64,000 bases of DNA, taken from assembly GCF_025399195.1 (NCBI RefSeq), contig NW_026252145.1, positions 1 through 64,000 of the forward strand, in the 5' to 3' direction. The notes beneath the pieces were generated by a model. It searched no databases. It saw only the letters and a list, made by a program, of their open reading frames with translations, and was not told the origin of the DNA. Positions 43,913-53,800 of this stretch are shown piece by piece; positions within the stretch are counted from its first letter, which is position 1; the number at the start of each line of letters is the position of its first letter. The stretch comes from Umbelopsis ramanniana AG. Taxonomy: Eukaryota > Mucoromycota > Umbelopsidomycetes > Umbelopsidales > Umbelopsidaceae. The translations under genes and the position numbers were made by a program.

Positions 43913-44602
43913 TTAAAGTCCATAGTTCCGAAATTTATCATACAATGCATCGGAATCATTGGTTTTCCATACAGACTGTATTTGAATTCTTTCCTTTTGA
44001 CGGTCATTTGAAACTGGTATAGATCGATTAATTTGAGTTTCTGAGGAGGCAGTATCTGAAGCTGCTGTGATGGTTTGTTGAGACGGCAGAGTTTGCCAAT
44101 GAAGCGTCTGAAAATCATATCAGATATCAAAGGTTATGGAAGGGCCAGCTGAATGATACAACAGGTAAGAGATAAATGATTACTTGAGCATGTGTACCAA
44201 GGCCTTCAAAGACTTCAAAGGGGATCTGCAAATGACTTGTCCGCCAACGATCGTAGAGAGCTCGCCTGGCTGGATCGTTTAATATACTATAAGCTTTCTG
44301 GATGGAATCAAATACTTTGCTATCTACGACGGGTATAAGAAAATCGCTGGGTCCTTAATCGAGTTTAGAGGTTCTAGGTTTACACTTGCCCTGTTCGTTG
44401 GCCGCTGTTTTATCGGGATGAAATTGCAGTGCCAGCCTTCTATACTCAGCTCTTATTTGTTCCGGCTAAGTGGAGACGTGAGTGACTATCCAGAAAGAGA
44501 ATCCGGTTCTTAAAGCAATCAACTTACGTTACTTTCTGGTACGCAATTCAACTGTTCATAGAACAATGTCCGACTTTCGACATTGGGACTAGCTTTCTCC
44601 AT
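43913..44602 (-). CDS. DNAJC12-like J-domain protein
   Basis: Four exons (44602-44528, 44465-44390, 44323-44184, 44107-43913) give 161 residues. A J domain occupies about residues 10-80: YEQLNCVPESN, then EQIRAEYRRLALQFHPDKTA with the HPD motif at 41-43, and IQKAYSILNDPARRALYDRWR. The C-terminus closes on ALYDKFRNYGL, matching the conserved 'KFRNYEI/L' end of DNAJC12/JDP1 co-chaperones. It would stimulate Hsp70 ATPase activity. The second intron (44389-44324) starts with GC in an AG|GCAAGT context, a GC-AG intron. The gene diverges from the CDK9-like kinase with only about 146 bp between starts. Confidence 0.9.
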
Positions 44603-44748
44603 GATAAGTTTCCGTGTCAATATCGAACTGCAGCGCTCACACATAGACTTTCGGTAACCACGTGACCACTTGCGACTGACCCAATTTTTCTTTTCCTTCC
44701 AACGGCATGCTTCTGTATGGCTTTGAGAGTTTGCTGCTTTAGCCCACA

Positions 44749-46650
44749 ATGAAAAGATCAGCCACCGACGACATTCATTCCAGTACCCAGAAGCGTCCTC
44801 TGAATCACACTCATTCACCAGCACAAACTTCTCCTCCACCATACTACAGCAATGCCTCTCCTGCTTCTATAACGTCTTCTTCGCCCCAATATACTCCACA
44901 ACATCGACGATCACCAAAAGAGACTAGGAAATATGTCGGCTGTTCCAGGATATCCGACTATGAAATGGAGGACAAGCTAGGTGAAGGAACATTTGGGTAC
45001 GTTTTGCTTCTGAGGTGTTGTGCAATGCATGCCACTATGCCTCATTCGCGAATATTTGCAGAGAAGTACACAAAGCACGTCGAAAACCAACAGGAGAATT
45101 AGTAGCCCTCAAAAGGATTCTTATGCACAATGAAAAGGATGGAGTGCCCATAACAGCTATCCGTGAGATCAAAATCCTGAAGCAGCTTCATCATAAAAAT
45201 ATCGTTCCTTTGACAGATATTGCAGTTCAGAAAGGTAATGGTCATACATGCTCCTATTAATGTGTATAACCCAGTTACTCATTGTCAATCACTAGGAAAC
45301 CGAAGTAAAAAAGAAAGAACAAGTATATACATGGTATTCCCGTATATGGACCATGATCTGGCTGGCCTTTTGGAGAACCCATCTGTTAAGCTCTCCGTAC
45401 CCCAAATTAAAACCTATCTCAAGCAACTTTTGGAAGGAACTTCCTACTTACATCATGTAAGCTTTTATTTTATGGTTTGAAGGAAGGGAAACCAAACTCT
45501 AACAAACCATCGATATTGTGCAGAACAAAATTTTGCATCGTGACATGAAGGCGGCCAATCTTTTAATCAGCAATGAAGGTATACTTCAAATAGCTGACTT
45601 TGGATTGGCCAGAGGCCTGGAGGAAGATGGAAAAGAATATACCAATTGCGTTGTAACCAGATGGTACCGACCACCAGAACTCTTCCTTGGTGAACGACGA
45701 TATACAACGGCCATTGATATGTGGGGTGTTGGGTAAAATACTTATTCATGGGTATGATGCTAAAGGAGTTCAGATTACTAATTCCGTTACTTCATAGCTG
45801 TGTCTTTGGTGAAATGTTAAAGTCCAGACCAATATTACAAGGTTCAACCGATCTTGACCAGCTGCAGAAAATCTTCTGGTTATGTGGTTCTCCCACGCAG
45901 GAAACCATGCCGGACTGGGATAACTTACCCCAAGCGAACACCGTTACGTTTGGCCCATACCAACGTCGAGTCAAAGATGAATTTTCATCTTTTGGATCAC
46001 AGGCCGCTGGTTTGTTGGATCAACTCCTGGTCCTTGACAAAAATAAGCGTTTGACTGCCGACGCTGCTCTGGATCATGACTATTTCTGGACGAACCCATT
46101 GCCTGCTGAACCTACGGAGTAAGTCATGGCGATGATGGTGAAAGTATACATATGTGCAACTAGTTTTAACCAACTAGCTCTCTTTAGCTTGCCGAAATAT
46201 GAGGCTTCACACGAATACGATAGACGCAAACAGAAGCAAGAGCATCACAATGGCAATGGTCCCCATAAACCTGGTAGAGATAGCTCTCTCCCCGCCATCG
46301 GAGCTCCACCTCATCAAGCATTACCGTCCTCAAATTACGCCGGACGGCATGGATACGGATCCAACCAGGCAGGTCGAAAATACGATAACAATGATCGCTA
46401 CAAATCGTATGATAGAGATAGAAGCTATCATGATAAGCTTGATCGAAGGGATGGGCATGATAGAGACAAGGATCGTGATAGGGATCGTGATAGAGACAGG
46501 GACAGAGATCGAGGACGTGATCGAGATAGAGATAGAGACAGAAGTAATCGAAATGATCACTCCAGCTCTAGCAAAGATCATCGTCCGCCTCATCCGCTCC
46601 CTGCCAGACCTTCGACTACTGTTCCTCCTGCACCAACTAAGCGTTATTAA
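44749..46650 (+). CDS. CDK9/Bur1-type cyclin-dependent kinase with Arg/Asp repeat tail
   Basis: About six exons encode roughly 525 residues. A Ser/Pro-rich N-terminal extension of ~70 residues precedes the kinase domain. Seen are the glycine loop [21 protein letters not shown] with the catalytic Lys, the cyclin-binding helix [26 protein letters not shown], the activation segment [17 protein letters not shown], and IDMWGVG. These match kinases that phosphorylate the RNA polymerase II C-terminal domain and Spt5. CDK12/Ctk1 shares PITAIRE-like helices, so the exact ortholog is not fixed. The C-terminus carries an RDRDRD-type tract encoded around 46440-46540 and a Pro-rich end ([10 protein letters not shown]). 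The RD tract may act in RNA or nuclear-body binding, which is inference. Confidence 0.92.
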
Positions 46651-46865
46651 ATGGAATTTTCACTATTCGCTCCTGAACAATCAATGCTTTCAATGTAGTA
46701 TAGTTAAAGATGTGTTTTCGTGATAATGTTGATTACGATATAAATCATGACTATCACACTCTTGAATGTGGCGGAATGAATGCCGATGAACAATGTCCTA
46801 ACCGTGGTACTGGTCCAAGTACTACAATGTTTGTTTTGCAAGCCAATTTATTTTTTCGTTTGATC

Positions 46866-47693
46866 TTATCTTAAAATACTTTCAAGAACCATAGCGACAC
46901 CATCATTCTCACAAGTATCTGTAATTTCATCCGCTTTATCTAGAAGTTGTGGATGAGCATCGGCGACTGCAATTCCTCTACCAGCATAGTGAAGCATCTC
47001 CGTGTCGTTAAGCATATTTCCAAATGAAACGACATTTTCCGGTAGGATGTTCAAACCTTCACACATTTTCTTCAATGCCACACCTTTTGTCACTCCAGCT
47101 GCGCTTATGTCGATGAACCGTGGATGACCTAAGGAAATACGAATTTTGCTTTGCCATTGAGAGTCTCCAAAATGATCCAAAAGTTGTGGATATAATTTAG
47201 CTGAAGAAAGGTTTTCGTGTATGATGATGAGTTTTTCAGCTTTTTCTATTGCTTTTGACATTTCAACAGGATTATCAAATAGACGGTATTCGTGGTTGAT
47301 GTAAAGCTCTCGTAAGGAAAAGTATTTCTTGTCACAGAGAAAGGTATTTCCAGATTCTATCCCAAATCCGACATGGGAGCCAAAGATTCGAATACTGTCA
47401 ATGATCAACTCAGTGACCGTGCTAGGAGTCATAGAGATGGAATAAAGCTCCATTTTCTTTTGGTAGTCATATACCAGCGCACCGTTGAGACAAATCATGA
47501 TGCCATTGTAATCCAGTTGTTCAGCTACCGGTAGCATTGTCCTCAGGGGTCGTCCGGATGCTATAATGAACTTGATGCCTTGGTCACAGACACTTTTTAT
47601 GGCATCTAAAGTCCTTTGAGATATCTCCGTTTTCGGGTAGACAGTCGCTACTATGGTACCATCGACGTCAGTACAGACCAGTTCCACAGTCAT
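46866..47693 (-). CDS. Cof-type HAD-superfamily phosphatase
   Basis: This intronless frame of 275 residues holds the HAD motifs in order. Motif I is CTDVDGTI with nucleophile Asp 9 and acid Asp 11. Motif II is IIASGRP. Motif III Lys lies in AAGVTKGVALKKM. Motif IV is VSFGNMLNDTEML, where the usual first Asp of GD-x-x-ND is Asn. A C2-type cap sits between motifs II and III, as in Cof/YidA enzymes that act on sugar phosphates and nucleotide-like phosphates. It lies back to back with deoC, 199 bp apart, which hints at work on deoxyribose phosphates or nucleotide breakdown. That link is inference. Confidence 0.92.
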   Translation of the reverse strand: MTVELVCTDVDGTIVATVYPKTEISQRTLDAIKSVCDQGIKFIIASGRPLRTMLPVAEQLDYNGIMICLNGALVYDYQKKMELYSISMTPSTVTELIIDSIRIFGSHVGFGIESGNTFLCDKKYFSLRELYINHEYRLFDNPVEMSKAIEKAEKLIIIHENLSSAKLYPQLLDHFGDSQWQSKIRISLGHPRFIDISAAGVTKGVALKKMCEGLNILPENVVSFGNMLNDTEMLHYAGRGIAVADAHPQLLDKADEITDTCENDGVAMVLESILR

Positions 47694-47892
47694 TCAGGGC
47701 AAGTAAAGTTGCTCTTTTGATTTTTGGCCCTGTATTGCCTTTTATATCACGTGTAGTAAGTCCGCACGGGGAGATCCCCGCATGTCAATCTCGGGCTCTT
47801 CCCCGATCTTCTTGATCATCAGTCCAGCGCCTTTTTCCATAAAATTGGAACCACAAGTACTACCTTTTCTCTGAATTTCAAAAAACAACACC
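47694..47892. promoter_or_regulatory. Shared divergent promoter of HAD phosphatase and deoC
   Basis: 199 bp separate the two ATGs. A CACGTG-like 'tcacgtgt' lies at about 47747-47754. The palindromic 'cggggagatccccg' at about 47767-47780 is a good inverted repeat (CGGGGA/TCCCCG) and could bind a dimeric regulator acting on both genes. Confidence 0.4.
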
Positions 47893-48669
47893 ATGGAAAA
47901 CTCAAATATCACTGTGACTATACAAGATATCGCCAAGATGATCGATCACTCTTTGTTGCATCCGACAATGACGGATGAGGATCTAAAACAAGGGTGCCAG
48001 CTCGCAAAGGACTTGAGCCTTGCCTCAGCGTGCGTCAAGCCTTATGCAACCTCAATGGCTAAGAACTATCTATCAGGAACTGACGTACTGGTTTGTCCTG
48101 TGATTGGTTTTCCTGCTGGAAATAGCTCTATCCGAGTGAAAGTGTTCGAAGCTCAGCAAGTCGTCGAGGAGGGTGCCCAGGAAGTTGACATGGTCGTTAA
48201 CGTTGGAAAAGTTCTCGGATTGCAATGGGATTACATCTACGAAGAAATCAACGCCATCAATTCTACTGTTGTTGCCGGTGGAGCTATCCTCAAAGTTATT
48301 TTTGAAACGGATTATTTGCAAAGTCAACATATCATCAAATTGTGCGAAATTTGCTCAAAGATTGGTGTAGCCTTCGTCAAAACATCCACTGGCTACGGGT
48401 TCGTTAAACAGAACAATGCATATAACTATACAGGCGCAACCATTGAAAACTTAAAGCTTATGAGAGAGTACTGTCCTCCAAATGTCCAGATCAAAGCTGC
48501 AGGTGGTGTTCGTACGCTCGACGATTTATTGACGGTCAGGTCCATTGGCGTTAGTCGCATTGGGGCCACCGCGAGCCAAGCCATCATAGATGAGGCTATG
48601 AAGCGAGGAATATCAGATACTCCAACTACTGTTACTTTTATCTATGGCCTTGGAGCAAAATCTCAATAA
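47893..48669 (+). CDS. deoC: Deoxyribose-phosphate aldolase
   Basis: An intronless frame of 258 residues matches the class I DERA family, which cleaves 2-deoxy-D-ribose 5-phosphate into glyceraldehyde 3-phosphate and acetaldehyde. IDHSLLHPTMT opens the barrel. CVKPYAT and VCPVIGFPAG follow, then EVDMVVNVG with the catalytic Asp about 99. FVKTSTGYG holds the Schiff-base Lys about 163, and IKAAGGVRTLDD the second Lys about 201. IGATAS is the phosphate-binding C-terminal motif. Length is that of the bacterial-type enzyme. No targeting signal is seen, so it is probably cytosolic. Confidence 0.96.
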   Translation: MENSNITVTIQDIAKMIDHSLLHPTMTDEDLKQGCQLAKDLSLASACVKPYATSMAKNYLSGTDVLVCPVIGFPAGNSSIRVKVFEAQQVVEEGAQEVDMVVNVGKVLGLQWDYIYEEINAINSTVVAGGAILKVIFETDYLQSQHIIKLCEICSKIGVAFVKTSTGYGFVKQNNAYNYTGATIENLKLMREYCPPNVQIKAAGGVRTLDDLLTVRSIGVSRIGATASQAIIDEAMKRGISDTPTTVTFIYGLGAKSQ

Positions 48670-48830
48670 ATAATAAAGTATTACTCTGAAAGCTGAACAT
48701 TTGCTACAAGTGACTTTTTGTCTCTGATGAGACGGTCCGAAATTTTTAGGGTTCGAGCCCATCCCTTTTGCTTCAACTTTTTTTTTTTCCACCAAACAAC
48801 TCTAAGTAGCTTGCATCCTCCCATTCGTGC

Positions 48831-50685
48831 ATGGCTTGTGAATCATGTGGGTCAAGAAAAGGTAGGTAAACAGAATGTAGCTAGCAACTGGTCCCTTCAC
48901 TAGGAATTAACTCGGTCATTGCACTTTGACAGTCTATTGCGACATGGTAAGCGGAGAGAAATGTCAAATATATGACACTTACAGATGGCTAACGCAGCAT
49001 TATAGGCTGTTCCATCGTGCGGGCAATGTGAAAAAAGTAATCGCAACTGTATATATCGACCGCCAGCACTCCATATTCGTGAAGAAGACGTAGTCAAACT
49101 ATCTTCGTCAGTAGATGAACTCGGAAGTACAATGTCTGAACTGCAAAACGACCTGACGCACGTTCTACACTCTGTCAACTCACTACTAGCACTGAAATTT
49201 GATCACACTAGTAGCAAGCAGATGAATAGCGACATATCGTCTACTACAAAGGACACTCTGTTCATTTCACAAAAAGATTGTGACCTTTATCTGACGGACA
49301 AAGGAATATCGATAGAGTTCCGTACCGAGAACATCTGCTTTCAGAAGTTACGAGACTTACTATACTCAAGTTTATTTTCGACTAACGGCGAGCCAGCAAA
49401 CTCAGAAAATGAGACCGCCCTAGTGCCAACTGCAAGGATACCTGTGTATACACAGCCATCATTTCTCTTGGTACCTTTGTACAATGCACATCCCACCATC
49501 TATCATATTGACCCACCCACATTCGCCGGGATGCTTAACAATGGCGATACCATGAACCAACTCTTGGATATATTTTTTACATGCTATGTAGGGTATCAAA
49601 TTCCTTGCAAAGCTGCGTTTAGGACAAAGTTTTTCTCTGGTGGAATCAAGCCGTTTTTGATGAATGCCGTGACAGCTTGGGCTTGCAAGCATTCAGCTGT
49701 ATTTCACGGGATGTTCTCGGGCAGCGGTGGTGAACAAGCCGGCGCACCCTACTATCAGCTTGCACGGGATCAACTTTTTGAGTGCATGTTCGACAACAAT
49801 GATGTTGACTGTGTTTTTGCACTTGTACTCTTATATGGGTATCACGTTGGAAAGGCGTCTGCAACACTTTCATGCCGCCGACTACCAGGTTCTTACTTGC
49901 ATCTAGGAATGGCAACTCAGATGGCATTAGAACTCAAGATGCATGTAGCCCATCCAGAGCTCTCCGAAGAATTGCAAGAGACGTATCGCCGACTCTGGTC
50001 CTTAATTTATTTTTTGGACGCTCTGGCTGTTGGACAAACCGACAAGCCAACAATGATGATACCCGATCATGAAATCACCGTCCTTCCTCAGGCACCTCTA
50101 TCAAATGAAGATGTAGAAACATGTGCTCGTGTCCAGTATGCTAGATGCCGAACGGATTTACGAAAGCTATTTCGAAAAATCACCAGCTGCATGCAATTCT
50201 CAGAAGTTGAAATATCCGCAATCCATGATCTTGACGTCGAAATTGACGAGCTTCGCCACTTTTTTGATACCGAAGTGGATCACATTAGTCCAAATAGAAG
50301 AGCGGGAGCAGAGTTCAGCGCACAAGGCTACTACAAATTGAGCGTAGATATCTACTTTCTAAAGATCCAACTGTTCTTTCCAATGACAAACACATCTCAC
50401 CAAGAAAATGGCGATATCGTTGACGCTCGAAATATATGCTTTGAGTCTGCCCAAAAGCTCCTGCATCTGGTCTACTTGGATGCAGCTTCAAATAGCCCTT
50501 GGTGCTTGTATTCTGTCGAGTCCAGCTGGACTGGGATGGCGGTACTCAAGTACTTTCAAAGAGAAGGAAAAGACGAGGAGAAGACTATCGCGTATCAAGA
50601 GCTTACAAAGTTGAAAAACATCTTATTATCAAGTAATCTTTCTAGACACTGGCCGATGGCAAAATTGATTGACTATATTGGATAA
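48831..50685 (+). CDS. Zn2Cys6 fungal transcription factor with a 14-nt micro-exon
   Basis: Three exons (48831-48861, 48933-48946, 49006-50685) give 574 residues. The zinc cluster forms only when all three are joined: ACESCGSRK, VYCDM and AVPSCGQCEKSNRNC, with spacing C-x2-C-x6-C-x6-C-x2-C-x6-C. An in-frame stop lies 24 bases before the ATG at 48831. The long exon encodes the fungal-specific transcription factor middle region. Landmarks there are LVPLYNAHPTIYHIDPPTF, a LGMATQMALELKMHV block with ETYRRLWSLIYFLDA, and QTDKPTMMIPDHEI. Such proteins bind CGG-type DNA half-sites, usually as dimers, in the nucleus. No coiled coil is evident just after the cluster. Target genes are unknown; deoC lies 161 bp upstream on the same strand and Rad50 196 bp downstream. 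Confidence 0.9.
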
Positions 50686-50881
50686 TAAATATGTGTTTCT
50701 GAAGAGAATAGAGCATCGACTGACTTTTATGATGGGGACTTGGGTACCGCCATCAACTAATAGTGTTTAATCAATGGAGATAATAGAATTAGGGTGGCAT
50801 CCATAAACGGCAGTCCAAAAAATTGCCATGGTAACCACTTTCGCTACCTCGCAGTCACTACTGTCTCTTCCTTCTGTCCTA

Positions 50882-53800
50882 ATGTCGTCGGTCGACAAGC
50901 TCCTTATACGAGGAATTCGCTCATTCGATCCTGAGAATCCAAATGTCATTCAATTCTATAGCCCTCTCACCCTAATTGTCGGTGCTAATGGCTCGGGAAA
51001 AACGGTCAGTACCCTTATGCGAACGCGCAGCTTTTATGATATCTAGCAAACATATGCGTCGCCAGACAGTATTCAAAGTGGCCTTCCATTTTTTTAATAA
51101 ATTGATTCGCATACTTTATAGACGATCATTGAGTGTCTCAAGTATGCATGTACGGGCGATCTCCCCCCAAACAGCAAAGGTGGTGCCTTCATCCACGATA
51201 CCAAGGTCAGTTGCTGGAGTTCAAGAATCATCATGCGTAACACGGATTATAAATGCAGAGTGTCTTGTATTAGCTTGCAGGCAAGGCAGAGGTCAAAGCC
51301 CAGATCAAACTGAAATTCAAAAACGTTAGAGGCACGCATATGACATGTACGCGGTCAATGAGCTTGACGCAGACCAAGACCACCGCAAAATTGAAGACCT
51401 TGGAGAGTTTGCTGCAGACCCGAAATGAACAGACTGGCGAAGTAGGTGTATAAAAAGGGCAATATCGACCTGGGTACAATATAAGCTGATTTTAAATACT
51501 ATTAGACTTATAGTATCAGTACGCGGTGTGCCGAATTGGATGCAGAGCTGCCGCTACATCTAGGTGTACCAAAGGCTATCTTGGACAATGTCATCTTTTG
51601 CCATCAAGAAGAAAGTAACTGGTGAGTCTCGTTTCATCAATTTAATGAGCTAGATATCCATGCGCTAATTGTATGAGTACGTAAGGCCATTGTCAGAAGC
51701 AAGCATTCTAAAAAAAAAGTTTGATGAAATCTTCTCCTCTACGAAATATACCAAAGCACTCGTTAATATCAAAGACCTTCGAAAGAATCGAAATGAAAAC
51801 TTGCGTGTGGACACACAAAAATTGCAGGCAATGGCAAGTGACAAGGAAAAGGCCGTCAAGATTAGAAAAACAGTTGCATTGATGAAAAACGAAATGGCAA
51901 AGAAGAGGCAGAGTGTGACAACTTTGGATCAGCAGATGCATGAAGTAGCGGCCGAAATAGACTCACTTCTAGCAAAAGTACAAGAACTCCAATCACTGGA
52001 AGCTAAGCTTGAGCAGAAAGTTCACCAGATGCAGGTCACTGGCGAAAATCGAGATGAACTCGCAGCCAACATGAAAATGATGTCGCAATCCGATACAGAA
52101 CTGGAGAGGATGAAGGAGCAACATCAGTCACGTATATCCACCGACGAAGAAACCAGGAAACACATAGCAGAAGAACAAGGTGCATTGGAAGCCCAGCTCA
52201 AGATCTACCAACAACAGGTTCTTGATAAGATGACACACTTGGGAAAACTTCAAGCCGAGAAAGATGTAAGAACTTCGTGTCCATTTTATTCATGAGAGTC
52301 TTATCTACTAATTGCAATGCATATATGGGTCTCTTTCAGGCCAACGAACAAAGAATTAAAGAACGAAAGGATATTATACTCAAGGCAAATCAACGATATT
52401 CCTTTTTGGCTCTTAGTGAAGAGGATATTGGCAACGATGACATCAATCGCTTTGAAGAGAAGCTCGCTCGTTTGATCGAAGAGAAGCAAGCCACACGACT
52501 AAGATTGAAGGTATGGAGTATTGTTGAAAGCAATCAAATCATATATGCTAAAGAAATCGTACGCTAAAGCATGGCATGGCAATTCTTGTTCATAGAAAGA
52601 ATCCAGTGATAAACGAGAAGAGTTAGATTCCGAAATTCAACTCGTTCGTAGTGAGAAGACCAGTCTCGAAGAAGGCATAAAGTTTACCAAAAAGCAATTG
52701 GTACGTATGCGGTGCATACTTTCTTATAAAACTTTGGTGCTAACATGCATATCCAGGAAATCAATCAACAAAATATCAAGCGACTCACCAGCCAGATGAA
52801 GGAAATCAAAGCAAGCAAAAGCGAAATAGAATACTTGCGCCAGAAGTTTGAGCAGGCCCAAAATGATCTAAAAGCATCCCGAAATGAAAGCTTGGCAGAT
52901 AATCTTTCAGAACAGCTGGCTGATAAAGAGAGAGAGCTGCGAGATGTTGACGACGGTATATCTGCCCGAAATGATGAGATCACTGTATTGAACAAGCAAG
53001 GCGATACTCGAGCTAAATTGAGCCTGAAGAAACAGGATCGGGACCGGCTTTCGGCAACTATGAATGGACTGTAGGTGCCTGATTATTATGCCAAATATAA
53101 CGAGGCAAATCCCTTCGAAGACTGATCAATTGTAATTAGCTACGCTGAATGCAAAGAGCACGTACAAAAGATGACAGGCCATGAACCTACCATTGATGGC
53201 TTGGAGCAAGATGTCGAAAGTGCCGAAGAGTATGTGTTGATGCGTATTGTCGGCAAGTGGGGCAGTGGCAGAGGTAGCGATTAATTGTTTGTGAATTTAT
53301 TTAGAACCAAGGATCAACAACTACGAAATGCAAATAAGCAATTATCTGATCTAATTGGACAAGTATCCTCCGCCGAAACGAAATTGAATATTGCTCAAGC
53401 TGATTATAATAAGAAGAAAAGTGAATGCCGAGGTAAGATGCTTTGTGAGTATTTGCTCGAGTAAGGCGTATCTCATCATCTGCTTTCGCAGACCTTGAGG
53501 AGCAAATTCGTCAAGTATGCAATGATGAAAGGCTACCGGATATGATTGCCGACTGTGAAGCAGAAATCCAAGAAAACAAAAGGTACATTATAACATGGTT
53601 AAATACCTGTTTTCAAATTTTTTCTAACACGCCCAATAGCATGCTGTCTGGAGTGGATGGTGCTGTTGAAATGTACAAGCGGTTCTTGGCGGCAGCAAAA
53701 AAGACCGACACTTGTCCTTTGTGTAGACGTGGTTTCCATGACACTTCAGAGATGGATGTGTTGGTAAAGAAGGTAAGTGAATCGATTATACAGCCAGTCG

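Noticed and set aside
48718-48770. Hammerhead-ribozyme-like core (CTGATGAG...CGAAA) followed by a tRNA T-arm-like GGGTTCGAGCCC
   Set aside because: The would-be stem II has no usable loop, no partner strands for stems I and III or a cleavage triplet fit, and no tRNA acceptor or anticodon arms can be drawn around the T-arm-like piece.
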